Shown: positions 1-10,357, counted from the first letter of the stretch. The stretch is 64,000 bases of DNA from Allodiplogaster sudhausi (GCA_945643635.1 CALZFC010000291.1:800001-864000), one strand, 5' to 3'. The notes: generated by a model not told the origin, from the sequence alone. Made by a program: numbers and translations.

Positions 1-7
1 GCTCAAC

Positions 8-470
8 CATTCCCTACAGATGCCACAAAATAAATAAATTTCTTATTAGCTGATTCTGATAACTAAAGTGCTCATTTGTCAACATTCTTACATGCCTTCA
101 GAACACTCACAGCCAATGTAAAGTCAACTGTCGTATAAATTATCTTTGAATCACCAAAGAATGGCAGAGCAGTGTTTCCTTGTCAATAAACTTGTTTGCA
201 ATGAAACGCCTGTTTTCATTCAATTGTGAACAAAATCGATAGCAAACAAAACTTTAACAGTGATTACGGAACGGAAATATTAAATACATATGAGTTTAAA
301 CAGAAGTATCAGAAATTCTCAATAGATGTCTCCATCTTTCAAGGAACGACCAGAACAACGAGAGTAAAGGCTTGCCTGATTATCCTGATTTAATAAATCC
401 TTGAACGCCTACAAGCTCAATACTTGTCCTTTCAAGGAAACTTCTTATCAAATGATAAAAAGTTATCGAT
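8..470. repeat. Dispersed repeat, copy 1 of an inverted pair
   Basis: This stretch aligns in reverse orientation with 45740-46256. Shared blocks include the piece around GATGCCACAAAATAAA, the block with CAGAGCAGTGTTTCCTTGTC and the block with GATTATCCTGATTTAATAAA. The copies are clearly diverged. I see no open frame or terminal repeat that identifies the family. Confidence 0.7.
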
Positions 471-540
471 TTTTTAACAGTAGCATCCGTACTCTATAAG
501 CAAACTAATGTACCATTTAGAATATTTTAGTTTTTCCTAG

Positions 541-1140
541 AACAAAAGTTATTAGCGAGGATGCATTTGGAAGCGTCCGAATCGTCCGAAGCGTCCTTGG
601 TACCAAGATCCTGGGCGGGACTGTACATATAAGACTAGTAGTGGTCCCTACACCAAAGCACGCCTAGTATGGTTAGCTTAGGTCTTCTCACACAAACCTA
701 TTTTGATTCTTCAAATTTCTTAGTACTATGGGAATTTCGAAGATTTTATGGACTTCTGCCTCTTAATGGTAGTGTTTTTCTTCTTGACTGAAAGAAGGGT
801 TGTGTTTTCTACTTGAAATTTAGTACTACGATCTGGTGTCCGAGACGGAAGATAAATAGAACTTCATTTTCATTCACGTCTTAATACGTGAAGAAAAGAT
901 CATTACTAAACCCCCGGAAGCATGGGAAAACGAAGGTTTCATAAGTTTTATTAGACTTTGAAAAGTCATAAAAAAAATTTCTACGCCAACAATTGTGTTA
1001 TACATTACACGGTACTACACTTTATTTCTTTAAGTTAGGCTTGCGCAATAAATAATTTTTTATGAGATTTGTAAAAAAAACCGAATAATAAATTTTTGAT
1101 TTTAACCCTGGGGCCATAGGGGGAGGTCCTAATTCTAAAT
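541..1140. other. Intergenic, nothing recognised
   Basis: AT-rich sequence without a convincing exon, RNA gene or terminal repeat on either strand. Confidence 0.5.
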
Positions 1141-1144
1141 TTTG

Positions 1145-1385
1145 ATTCCCTGAGTAAGTCCCCAAAATATTCATATTTCTGCTATTAGGTTGACAAAATT
1201 CTTCCCCAGACTCCCTCTACAATTCCCCCAAATATGCAAATGTATGCAAATTATTTTGAAAATTTTCTTTTCAAGACTTTCCCCTACAAGTCCCACAAAT
1301 ATTCTAATTTATGCAAATTTGGTTGAAAAATTTCTTCCCCAGACTTTCCTGAGCAAGTCCCCCAAATATGCAAATAAGGTGGGTA
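1145..1385. repeat. Tandem repeat, about 68-bp unit, 3.4 copies
   Basis: Successive units share the order CAAATATGCAAAT, a TTGAAAA-type stretch, TTCTTCCCCAGACTTTCC and CAAGTCCC. Three nearly full units and one partial unit are visible. The open frame across it is repeat-derived. Confidence 0.8.
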
Positions 1386-2403
1386 ATTGGGTGACCCAAA
1401 GGGAGAGTAACAACTTTGATCTAGGGGCCTTAGGGCCTAGAAGGGCCCTAGAAGGCACTTCTCTCTTTCAAGGGCCCTGACTTGGAGCAATCTTAGGCGT
1501 CACACGACGTAAAGTTTAACAAACGGGGGGTCTGTATCTCTGCCCCCAGGGGTCGTACAGATAGTGCGTAGGAATCAGCTCGACGTGAGGCGAACATAGA
1601 CCACACGATGGCAACTTAGGGTCACGGAGCAAAAAGATACGGAACTCAGGGGGTTGAGATATAGGTAAAGGAGGAAAATCCTGTACTAAGTGACCAAGCC
1701 GAAACCCGAATAGCGTCAGCGCGCTGCGTGCGCTGCCGCCAAGCCTCTTAGGCGCTCGCCTTCCCGCCACTCCTTGTTGCGACGGCCACCGGCGTCGACT
1801 ACAACACAGCCCGTTGGGCGGCCATGAAAGAAATTCTCGCCACCGAAACAACCATCTGAAGCGTTAGGTCTTCTTTATTGATTGACAGCCGTGAATTGCC
1901 GATTGGCAGCCTGAATTATATTAAATTGTTAGCAAAACAATTAATTTGTTTGTTTAGAGACAATGGATATTCTAACAATCCAACAGACATCGGCACGGTC
2001 GGCATGGACCCGAGCCAGAGCGCTGTCATAGCACGCTGCTCATCCAGCGAGATCTGATTGTTTTTTTCTTCTAATTCGAATATGCTGCTACTCTCAAGCT
2101 GGAGAATTTATTGATCGTAATCTACTGAGAGGAAATTTGGTTTTAAAAATGAGGAATATCCAAAATATTTATTTGAGATGGCAAGACATTCTGCATGCCG
2201 TCTGGTCCGAGGAAGACATTGCCGCAAAGTTGCTCGACGACGGGTCCGGCTAGAAGTAAGAGCCATAATGACAAAGTTTACCGGAATGATATGAAATCAT
2301 GCTTAAAGAAGCATTCATCGAACATTAATGTCTGCGCTATTACTTGCTCTTTTCTTAAAGGAATTTAAGTTTACTGACTCTGGACAGCCTTTTTAAATTT
2401 GGT
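1386..2403. other. Intergenic; at most a coding relic near 1750-1857
   Basis: The plus strand at 1750-1857 has a short open frame ending in the readable tail WAAMKEILATE followed by a stop, but no splice context supports it. The antisense frame over 1516-1851 looks like chance. Nothing else is recognised. Confidence 0.35.
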
Positions 2404-2610
2404 CTACAGTGGTGAAAAACGACTTTTGCAATCTCTATATTAACTTTATCGATTTATTTTTACTTATTGCAAGTTTTTCTATGATAACCTCCTCAATTTT
2501 TAAATATATTTTATATGATTCGTAAATCTCTATTTCAAATATCATATCTCACTCTCTCCTTTTCTTCGTCTATCCCTCCAACTTGAATTTTGGAATTTTT
2601 CTAATTAAGA
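2404..2610. repeat. Direct repeat R2, copy 1
   Basis: This ~205-bp block starts with CTACAGTGGTGAAAAACGAC and ends near TTGGAATTTTT. It recurs at 3547-3755 and partly at 3900-3988 with the same internal landmarks (ACTTTATCGATTTATTTTTA, CTCACTCTCTCC). Confidence 0.85.
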
Positions 2611-2964
2611 TGTATTCAGAATATTCAGAATATTTCCTCATGCAAGGATAGACTAAAACGGTGCAGGAAGCAAGAATATTTTACATAGATAGTAGTGTGT
2701 ACAGTATGAAGTAAAGCATAGAGAAAGTAATCGGTTAAACTGCATTTGACAGACTGCATACAAAAGGTTCGAGAATAGTACAAGCTTGTGCTATGGTTTG
2801 AATATGATAGAAACAGGTAAGGATCGCCCAATGATCTTGATGAAAGTCTAGAAAACAAAACGATTAGACTTTAAAAAAATACTTAGGTAAGTCGATAATC
2901 CTTATACCACAGTTACGGATTGACTTTTCAATCTAGGGTTACGTGTCTAAATTGGCAGAATGTT

Positions 2965-3573
2965 TCAATGAGGTAATACGAAGTAACTAGAACCGTTTAG
3001 TAGTAAGTGAGAGATGGACAAGGGTAGGGAAATCGGGAGATACAGCGAAAAGGGGGCGTGGCCTGCTTTCCAATCCTCATTATCGAGCGGTCTGCGATCG
3101 AATATCTTCGGCTTGGGGAAGTTGGGAGGCAGCGTCTTGCGCGATGCAGTGGTCCTCTGGAAGGAGGAAGCAGTGGCTCTGTTGAAGGTCGGCTGCTGCT
3201 GGCCAAGAGAGCTGCCACTCCATCCGAATCCATGGCTCCGACCGCCGACTCCGTCTTGTTCCCCCTGCTGACCTCCTCCAAAACCAGTGTTCTCGAATCC
3301 TCCAAAGCCCGTGTTCGTGAATCCTCCACTTCCGGCACGCATCGATCCACCCCTGATCCTCGAGAACGAGATGTAAAGAAATATTCCTTTGTCCTTTTTA
3401 AAATGGTTATCCCATTTGCCGTAGCTCCCGTGTGTGCGATGGCCAATTGGACTATCTGGTCTTGAGCTCAGCTGTGGATGGATCGAATCCGGCAAGGAGC
3501 ATTGAGCAGCAGGAACTACGATTATCGACTTCAGGAGATATACATTTACAGTGGTGAAAGACGACTTTTGCAA
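2965..3573 (-). CDS. Possible exon of a Gly-rich protein, unrecognised
   Basis: The minus strand has a 202-codon open frame. Its central part (about 3060-3380) is compositionally biased, with the repeated peptide GFGGFENTGFGG, a Gln-rich patch and a basic Pro/Lys segment ending in PKPKIFDRRPLDNEDWKAG. Both ends run into repeat sequence (R2 and a tRNA-derived relic), so only the central part is likely real. No signal peptide or catalytic motif is visible, and no clear acceptor or donor fixes the borders. A second minus frame and two plus frames are also open here, as expected for GC-rich repetitive coding DNA. Function unknown; it could be a structural Gly-rich protein or simply low-complexity sequence. 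Confidence 0.3.
   Translation of the reverse strand: MQKSSFTTVNVYLLKSIIVVPAAQCSLPDSIHPQLSSRPDSPIGHRTHGSYGKWDNHFKKDKGIFLYISFSRIRGGSMRAGSGGFTNTGFGGFENTGFGGGQQGEQDGVGGRSHGFGWSGSSLGQQQPTFNRATASSFQRTTASRKTLPPNFPKPKIFDRRPLDNEDWKAGHAPFSLYLPISLPLSISHLLLNGSSYFVLPH
3431..3497 (+). mobile_element. tRNA-derived SINE relic
   Basis: TGGCCAATTGG approximates an internal pol III A box and GGATCGAATCC matches a B box in all but one position, at tRNA-like spacing. Acceptor-stem and anticodon-stem pairing is poor, so this is not a functional tRNA. A second copy lies at 3811-3877. Confidence 0.5.
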
Positions 3574-3810
3574 CCTCTATATCAACTTTATCTATTTATT
3601 TTTTACTTATTACAAGTTTTACTACGAAATCCTCCTCAATTTTTAAATATATTTTAAATGATTCGTAAATATCTATTTCAAATATCCTATCTCACTCTCT
3701 CCCTCTTTCCCTCTATCCCTCCAACGTGAATTTTGGAATTTTTTTAATGTAGATGTAAAAAAATATTCCTTAGTCCCTTTTAAAATTATTATCCCATTTG
3801 CCGTAACTCA

Positions 3811-3877
3811 CGTGTGTGCGATGGCCAATTGGACAACTATCTGGACTTGAGCGCAGCTGTGGATGGATCGAATCCGT
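3811..3877 (+). mobile_element. tRNA-derived SINE relic, second copy
   Basis: Near-identical to 3431-3497, including TGGCCAATTGG and GGATCGAATCC, within the tandem duplication. Confidence 0.5.
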
Positions 3878-3989
3878 CTAGGACCATCAGGAGATATACA
3901 TCTACAGTGGTCAAAAACAACTTTTGCAATCTCTATATCAACTTTATCGATTTATTTTTACTTATTACAATTTTTTACTACGGTAACAT

Positions 3990-5094
3990 CCGAAGTGTTC
4001 CGGACACGACGTCAACAAGGGCACAAGACACGATCCGATCATGGACAACATTGCAACACGCAATTGGAGAATCATTCCATGATTATACATATGTACATAT
4101 GAACTGATATGTACCAGAATGATATTGATTGCAGAATAGCTGCATACGAATTACAAGAACGTTTTCTCCTAAACTCCCCATTTGATTCAAGTGCATCTAT
4201 ACCGTCAAATCACAAAATATCAAGTGCCTTTTTTTTAAATTTTGGTTAACGAAATCCGACACTTTCAGGCACCCATTGAGTGCTGCTTGATCCTTACAGA
4301 GGGGCTCTCTTAAGAATACAAGCGAACAAGAAACATGAAGATAAAATGGAATAACACGTGCCCATATGAATAGTGACCACGCATTATCGTGGATATTATC
4401 ATGTTCCACTGATATTCAGGAGTGTATTAGTTGCCGCGAAATGGGATCGGTATTTGTTTCTTAAAACGTGTCTGAGTCCCTTTGCTGATCCATATTAAAC
4501 TATTAAAAATTAAAAAAAAACATACTTACTAATAACACAAATTTCCGTCAACACTTTTCATATTAGGGTTCGATGAACATTGAACATTTGTGTTCCTTGT
4601 TCGCAAGTAACGAGAATTCTTTTTATTACAACACAGATCAAGAGAGGCAGATAGATTGAGATGGAAACAGAAATATAATTTCATGTAAAAGTTTATTTGG
4701 AACACAAACAATCATAATAAAAACTAAGCCATTTAATTTTCAACTCTTTTATCCATATATGACTATAGAAACTATGCATTAAAATTACCTTTTTTTAAAT
4801 AGAATTCCTCCTGGTTTACAAATTATTCCTTCTCAAGATTCATTTATTTCATATCTTAATTTTCATATAGTCCCATTTTTGTCTGAACTGACAAGGGAAC
4901 CTTCTAAGCATAACCCGGCGGATTTTGATCGCACCTGTCCAGAAGATATTCCAAGTCGAGAAATGATGATAACCATTTTCACTTTTTCCTAAATGGCCTC
5001 CGGCGATTTTATATTGATTTTTAAAGTTTGCATAAAATCGTAGAATTTAGTGGCTTTACCACTGTCAATGTCTGGCTTAAGCGGTTGAACAGGC
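3990..5094. other. Intergenic, nothing recognised
   Basis: AT-rich DNA with scattered short open frames on both strands and no supported exon. Confidence 0.5.
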
Positions 5095-5166
5095 CTGCAG
5101 GGCGCAGTGGGTTGCGTGCTCGCTTACGGTTTTGAATGTCACAGGTTCGAACCCCATTCGGTAAAA
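5095..5166 (+). mobile_element. tRNA-derived SINE relic
   Basis: The plus strand has GGGCGCAGTGG (A-box-like) and ACAGGTTCGAACCCC (a perfect B-box core) about 34 bp apart. A TTAC stretch sits where the anticodon loop would be, but the stems do not close. It lies directly beside the MITE at 5184-5489. Confidence 0.5.
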
Positions 5167-5183
5167 ATCTTTTGCTACGGGTT

Positions 5184-5489
5184 CTATTCCCACCCCAGAG
5201 GTCGAACTTCAGAAAAAAAATTTTCGCTGAAATTCATTCCAGGGCGGTTTTCGGCACGGGAAAAACGAATGTAATATCATTTCTTGCTCTGGCTTCAACG
5301 ACTCTCGTAAAGTGAGTATCATACTTCCCTAACCTTGCCAAACTTACCGTGAAACTGACCGCAAGATAACAAATAGATATGATATTCGTATTCCCCGCAC
5401 CGAAAACCCCCTTGGAATGATGCATTTCAGTGAAAAAGTATTTTTTGTTTTTTTTGAAAAAAAAAGTTCCACTTCTAGGGTGGGAATAG
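5184..5489. mobile_element. Foldback MITE related to the Merlin-type transposon
   Basis: Inverted arms of about 100 bp: the left arm begins CTATTCCCACCCC and passes through TTTTCGCTGAAATTCATTCC, and the right arm reads back through GGAATGATGCATTTCAGTG to GGGTGGGAATAG. The inner arm (TTTTCGCTGAAAT, then CGGTTTTCGGCACGGGAA) aligns with the terminal repeat of the Merlin element at 13539-14793 (TTTTCGCTCAAAT, then GGTTCTCGAGCATGGGGAA), suggesting a non-autonomous relative. No coding capacity. Confidence 0.65.
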
Positions 5490-5552
5490 TACAACACCAC
5501 TTCTAGGGTGGGAATAGTACAACACCTTCTAGGGTGGGAATAGTACAACACC
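5471..5552. repeat. Tandem copies of the MITE terminus (28, 28 and 26 bp)
   Basis: Three head-to-tail copies of a unit containing CTAGGGTGGGAATAGTACAA. The first overlaps the MITE end and the last abuts the broken MSP exon. Confidence 0.9.
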
Positions 5553-5836
5553 GCTCGCGGGGTCGACTCCCAGACGCTTCATGTTCGTGGTCTTGAAGGC
5601 CCATCCAATACGGCGAGCGGAGCTATTGATCACCTGAAAGTTAAAATAAATTAATAAAAAAGTAATAGCAACTAATTTCTAATAAAACTAGGGGATGAAA
5701 TTAAAATATGAAATGAAGATGGAGATGGAGCAACCACCTTGATGTGGTAGGTGTGCTTGTCGTCGTAGGGCGCGTTGAAGACGACCTTAGAGTTGGGCTG
5801 CGTGGCGATGTCGCCGGGGGGAACGGACTGGGCCAT
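5529..5836 (-). pseudogene. msp: Major sperm protein, 3'-truncated copy
   Basis: Exon 1 is complement(5738-5836), 33 codons from [14 protein letters not shown] to HTYHIK. A GT-AG intron (5634-5737) follows. Exon 2 begins complement(5633) with [13 protein letters not shown] and runs through [14 protein letters not shown]. There the MSP sequence ends abruptly at the MITE-terminus repeat array, and six repeat-encoded codons precede a TAG at 5529-5531. About 67 codons remain of roughly 126, so the second half of the immunoglobulin-like MSP fold and the conserved C-terminus are missing. The gene is head to head with the copy at 6472, with TATA boxes at comparable distances. A short ACACC identity at the junction would suit microhomology-mediated joining, but this is inference. 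Confidence 0.9.
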
Positions 5837-5900
5837 TTCAGCAGAGGAGAAGGCAGAGGAAACGCAGCAGGAAACTGATGGAGAACCCTTCAACTCAGCT

Positions 5901-5908
5901 CTTTTATA
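5901..5908 (-). promoter_or_regulatory. TATA box of the minus-strand MSP copy
   Basis: TATAAAAG on the minus strand, 65 bp upstream of the ATG; it mirrors the TATA box of the plus-strand copy. Confidence 0.7.
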
Positions 5909-6401
5909 CGAAACATTCACCGGAAAAACTGCATTTTGCCACGTAAGGAGTACGAGTTTAATATATCTTCAAAAAAAAATGCGTGCTTTCTTTGTTATTC
6001 TCCATTCGACATTGTCCTTTACAACTATGATTTTATTATCCAAATCTATACTACAAAGCTCATCTCATGACAATCCTGATAGTATTGATGAAAGTTAATA
6101 AGAATGACATTCAAATGAGACTTCAAAGTACAGGAAAATGTATTCTGGAAATTTATATTTAACATTGCTTGTCGACGTAATATGACATAAAATAGTATAC
6201 ATACATATAATGATAATCACATCGTTTAATTGTTGTCTCTCGTATTCCCAAAAGGAAAGTGCGAGTTTTCGATCAGTTTAGAGATCATTTCAAACGTGCT
6301 GAAAAAGAGTTCGAAAAAATTTATTTTGTGCGAACATTCTAGAAAATAATCTGCATATTCCTAATATTGATAATATTACTAATTAGCTTGGCAAAGTTCC
6401 A

Positions 6402-6409
6402 TATAAAAG
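6402..6409 (+). promoter_or_regulatory. TATA box of the plus-strand MSP copy
   Basis: TATAAAAG, 63 bp upstream of the ATG at 6472, with the same spacing and flanking GGGCAC/GAGCTG context as the divergent copy. Confidence 0.7.
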
Positions 6410-6471
6410 GGCACAGAACGATGATTCCCCATCAGTCTCCGACTGCTGCTATCGTCTCCTCTCCTGCTGAA

Positions 6472-7054
6472 ATGGCCCAGTCCGTTCCCCCTGGCGACAT
6501 CGCCACTCAGCCCAACTCCAAGGTCGTCTTCAACGCGCCCTACGACGACAAGCACACCTACCACATCAAGGTGTTTACTTCATATCCATCTCCCTCTACA
6601 ACTATTGCTTTAACTCTAATTCTCATTTCATGGGAAACTTCTAATTTCATCCCCCCCCCGTCGCATAAGGAGTTGGTTGTAATTAATCTTTTTATGTCTT
6701 TGCTTTCACTTTCAGGTGATCAACAGCTCCGCTCGCCGCATTGGCTGGGCCTTCATGACCACGAACATGAAGCGTTTGGGAGTCGACCCCGCGAGCGGTG
6801 TCCTCGACCCCAAGGAGCCCGTCCTGGTCGCTGTCTCCTGCGACGCCTTCGCATACGGCCAGGTAAATTTTTTATGATCGATTCTGATAAAAAAGAAATA
6901 ACCCGATAAAGAATTAATTTCAGGAGGACACGAACGCATCACCATCGAGTGGACCAACACCCCGGACGGCGCCACCAAGCAGTTCCGCCGCGAGTGGTTC
7001 CAGGGCGACGGCATGGTCCGCCGCAAGAACCTCCCCATCGAGTACAACCCCTGA
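6472..7054 (+). CDS. msp: Major sperm protein, three exons, apparent frameshift
   Basis: MSP polymerises in amoeboid nematode sperm to drive motility and also acts as a signal to the oocyte (family knowledge). Exons are 6472-6570 ([14 protein letters not shown] to HIK), 6716-6862 ([19 protein letters not shown] to SCDAFAYGQ) and 6924-7054 (ending [11 protein letters not shown] then TGA). Both introns are GT-AG and phase 0. In exon 3, EDTN is followed directly by a reading shifted relative to [12 protein letters not shown]: compared with usual MSPs about 7 bases are missing near 6935. Either a sequence error, an unusual splice choice or a disabling deletion explains this. Everything downstream is intact in the shifted frame. 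TATA box at 6402, poly(A) signal at 7120. Confidence 0.92.
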
Positions 7055-7119
7055 ATGGCCCCGCCCCGCTCCGACCACAGTCACCGCTGAGTTTTGCTTC
7101 TGTCACGCTCGTCTTCTTG

Positions 7120-7125
7120 AATAAA
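7120..7125 (+). terminator. Poly(A) signal of MSP gene
   Basis: AATAAA, 65 bp after the MSP stop codon. Confidence 0.7.
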
Positions 7126-7141
7126 GTATATAGAGAAAATC

Positions 7142-7940
7142 GGTAGCTTGTAATTTACTGAACAGGACCTGATTGAACGAGCGCGTTGTAAACTGAGACT
7201 TTTGAACGTTCATTTCACTGGCAGTTAAACTCGGTGAGTACCTAATCATTCCTGCCTCATTGGCATAAAATCCAACCGATTCCGTACTTTCCAACTTGTC
7301 CCAAAACAAGTCCACCCGACGGACTCACTTTATTAGAGACCCCGCCCGACCAAGACTTATTCCACAAACCGAAGTGACACGGATATAAATTAGAAGAGGT
7401 AGAGAAAAGAGGGGAGGAGCATACGAAGATGTCAATAAACAGTCCTCGTGAGCTCGGAGTGACTTGGCATTGCTCGTGGCAACATTTCTTTCACGTTCTC
7501 ATCGATCGAGCGATTCTTCCGAACATTTCGCACTTCGTTGACATGAGCTGACCTACAATTTATGTTATTCAGTATAGGGAGACAATCTCGAATCGAAATA
7601 TATTGTAATGTGAAGATTTTTGGTACCATAAAATATCGATAAATTTTCATGATTTGTTGCGTATTCTGTGTTGAAATATTCGCGAAATATGTAGTTTCCC
7701 CAAAAGGATTGCTCATCACAAAAGCAAAATTTGCATTGTCATCAGTGTCATATCTTTGCCAAGCCTAGCTTCCTCTTCCTTTAAATGGTAACAATGTCTG
7801 TTCCCGAGTTCGTTTAAAAAGAATTTAATTAATGTGAATCTTACTTTATGTTCTATCTTATCATAAGTTCTTCTTATAAACTCAAATTTAACATAATGTT
7901 TCTAAATATCTAATGGTAAATAATTCAATTCTAATCTCCA
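7142..7940. other. Intergenic; small repeat fragment at 7440-7475
   Basis: 7440-7475 carries the reverse of CCAAGTCACTCC plus GAGCTCACGAGGA, a fragment of the repeated AHEDFWTK-type coding unit seen at 18.9, 28.4 and 39.7 kb. No other feature is recognised. Confidence 0.5.
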
Positions 7941-7941
7941 G

Positions 7942-8571
7942 GAAGCAAGAGGTTGTTCTGCCTGCCGAGTTCGAGGCGTCGCTGAGGCACTTGATCCTGG
8001 TGCTGGGGTTCCTCGGCCTTTGTATCGGACTCTTCGTCCTCCTTCAGTTCCTCCGTTTGGCCCTTCAATTCGGCCGACGGATGATATCACACAAAGTTCG
8101 CTTTTGTATGGCTTTTCTGTAGAACTTTCTGAAGTTCTTTTTTCATTAAAAGAACTTTTTTTTCTCATTCCAAAATAATTCTTTAAGGGATCTTCACCAC
8201 CGACTGCAGTCGTCGTTGCCTTAAAGAATGGAGGAGAAAAGTCAGGGAGTCGCAAGGAAGTGGAAAGTGGCAAGGAAAGGAAGAAGATCGGTGGAGAGAG
8301 AGCAGAGAAGAGTGGAAAGGAAAGTGGAAGGAGCTCCGCTCTTCCCTCGCGCAAGAAGGAGCTCAAGATTCATCTCAAGAGTGCGACTGGAGATCAGCCG
8401 ATATTCGCTCGTTTTTTTTACGAAAAATCTTTCAGCTAATATATTTTTCCGGAAAATTTCAATTTCTAACACAATCATTGAAAAATTTCTTCTATTTAGG
8501 GGATTCGGGAGAAGGTGGAGAAGAGTGGATGCTATGAAATGAAGCCTGCGCCTCACCAAGAGGCGTCCTGA
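7942..8571 (+). CDS. Possible membrane protein gene, 3' exons only
   Basis: An exon starting after CTCCAG at 7942 encodes, in one frame, KQEVVLPAEFEASLRH followed by a strongly hydrophobic helix (LILVLGFLGLCIGLFVLLQF) and a basic RRMISHK end at about 8093. A second exon (8188 to about 8409), opening after TTTAAG in phase 0, reads GSSPPTAVVVALKNGGEK and then a Lys/Glu-rich tail. A last exon near 8501-8571 can read GIREKVEKSGCYEMKP to a stop, but the phase of the last junction is unresolved. A membrane helix followed by a charged cytoplasmic tail is the simplest reading. Caveat: the first exon is open in several frames on both strands, including an acidic minus-strand frame. No family recognised, and the 5' end is not found. 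Confidence 0.35.
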
Positions 8572-8576
8572 TCTTT

Positions 8577-8712
8577 CTTCAAATGATTTTTCTTCAAATG
8601 ATTTTTCTTCAAATATTGAAATGATTTTCTTCAAATGATTTTTCTTCGAATGATTTAATGAATATTCTTCGAATGATTTTTCTTCGAATGATTTTTCTTC
8701 GAATAATTTTTT
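8577..8712. repeat. 15-bp tandem repeat
   Basis: About eight copies of TTTTTCTTCRAATGA with small indels. Confidence 0.85.
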
Positions 8713-9332
8713 TAAATCGTAAGAGAGTTAGTGACCAGTTGGCGGGTTTATATAGCCTACTCATTTCTTACTGGCAATCGCAGCCCGCATGCCATCCCCG
8801 CAACTTATTTAGAAATGCGACAGTTTGGATATCCTATGCTCATCCCGTTTGCAATTCATTGCTCTGCATTGGAAATACCAAATGTTCCAGCTAGATTATT
8901 GTGTCATTTCGCTGCATGTTTTATTTTCTAACAATAAGGAATCTTCTATTAGCAAGACTGTGCAATTCCAGGTTCCTGGCTGCTCTCGTAAATAGAGCAC
9001 AAGGATTCCCGCATACTACGGGAATGTGAGACTACGAGCAAAACATCAGTGCTGGATTTGCTTTTCAAACACGTTGACATGGAGACGAAGAACAAATTGT
9101 TCTCCCCGACACGAGGCTCGTTCGTCCAAGAGATATTTGATGATGAATATTAGTTGATATGTAAGTATATTCTACATATTTACATATATGTATGTATCTG
9201 TAAATATTTCATATGATATTTCGTATTTTTAAGACTTTGTTCAATTAAAAGAAGAAAAAGTTTGTGGACACATGATAGTCTTCTTTTCCAGACTGTAAGT
9301 GCCAAAGATCCATCCTTCTTCTAATCCCTGAA

Positions 9333-9548
9333 GGATTATGCGACAACGTCGGGATGTGTCACTGGCCCAATGGCCAGATCCTCAAGGAATGCTCACTTTA
9401 AGCTACTGCAGAGCCATTTGGTGAGACTAATGATAGTCGTAATGAAAGTAAATGTAACCGTATTTTCAGTTTCCGGCTCGTCATCACGTTTCTCGCCATC
9501 ACCAGCTGCCTCTTGCTCGTGGCCTGCCCATACTCATCTATGGCGTAG
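9333..9548 (+). pseudogene. ADAM-like EGF plus transmembrane segment, frameshifted
   Basis: 9333-9385 encodes GLCDNVGMCHWPNGQILK, close to the ADAM EGF-like consensus GVCDNxGxCHC, but with Trp in place of a conserved Cys. An extra base after the AAG codon shifts the frame relative to the minus-strand paralogue at 40846-40931. Further on, 9470-9548 encodes a hydrophobic segment (FRLVITFLAITSCLLLVA) ending CPYSSMA and TAG, matching the paralogue's membrane helix. The region between (9421-9469) looks like a 49-bp GT-AG intron but is also open in the frame of the membrane helix, so splicing versus read-through is undecided. The missing Cys and the frameshift make this a probable pseudogene. Confidence 0.55.
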
Positions 9549-9579
9549 TGCGCTGCAAGTTTCTGCCATTTGTGCCAGT

Positions 9580-9690
9580 TCTCTCTCACTCTTTCTCTCT
9601 CTCCCTCTCCCTCCCTCTCTCTCTATGCCTCTCTCTCTGTCTCTCTATCTATTAGTCTCTCTCTCCTCTCTATTCCTCTCTCTCTTTACA
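9580..9690. repeat. CT microsatellite
   Basis: Imperfect (CT)n with CTCC and CTGT interruptions. Confidence 0.9.
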
Positions 9691-10353
9691 CGACTTGAGA
9701 TTGTCTTCATTGTTTTCCCAGACATGAGGCTCGTTTAGCTATTTTAGAGAATAGTGCATGTCATATTGGGCATGTCAATTTTCTAAGTCAAGGAAGGCAT
9801 TCAACAATACGCAGGGCGATCTCTATACAAGGTGGTGTCAGCAGCATTGTCCAGAGATCAGTGGACCTGCTCGCCGTTTTTCACCAAATTAGAATGGCCG
9901 GAAATGAAGCAGTTAACAAGGTATGTATAAAAGTCAAAGAATTAAATTATTTATGATGCACCGATACGATATAATGTGCACTTAAAAAAAAATCAACATC
10001 CCACGAAAAAAATTTTTTTCCAAGATTTTCAATTAATCTTGACTCATTGTGACTCGAGTCGCTTCCCATGGCTGGCGGTACTGATTCTTTAATAAAGAAC
10101 CTATTAAGTGTTTAAGGGAATAAAAAAAGGATAACTTTTTCGTAGATCGCGTCGATTCTAGTCTGGGAGAACGGATAGATGCATGAGGAGATCAATAAAC
10201 TGAAGAGGCATCATTAGCTGGACGAAGCCGAAGAATGTGCAACGCTAAGATTCTACAAATATTACGGTGGGGGAGACGATCTTCTTCAGAGACGATCTTC
10301 GCGGAATCGTTAATATTCAAGCTCCTAAACAAATGCGCAAGGTTTACAGCAAA

Positions 10354-10357
<4 letters not shown>

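Larger units (their letters stand above)
3371..3990. repeat. Tandem duplication carrying R2 and a tRNA-derived relic
   Basis: The unit GATGTAAAGAAATATTCCTT, then a tRNA-like relic, then R2 occurs at 3371-3752 and again, truncated, at 3753-3990. Each copy holds GATGGCCAATTGG followed about 35 bp later by GGATCGAATCC. Confidence 0.8.
8810..10310. repeat. Segment with inverted homology to 39.9-41.5 kb
   Basis: Blocks at 8830-8950, 8985-9170, 9300-9550 and 9800-9925 each have reverse-oriented counterparts in 39950-41480, in matching order. They include the EGF-like and transmembrane exons of an ADAM-like gene and a downstream block with CGCCGTTTTTCACCAAATT. The left copy is the more decayed. Confidence 0.7.

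Noticed and set aside
1516..1851. 111-aa minus ORF as a gene
   Set aside because: No splice sites, domain or conserved composition; the antisense frame is at least as protein-like.
9804..10310. Exon chain at 9.8-10.3 kb in which two in-frame TAG codons might be read through
   Set aside because: One frame reads FHQIRMAGNEAVNK and then crosses TAG twice. The inverted relative at 40.3 kb keeps a different frame, so the chain is more likely decayed sequence than stop-codon readthrough.
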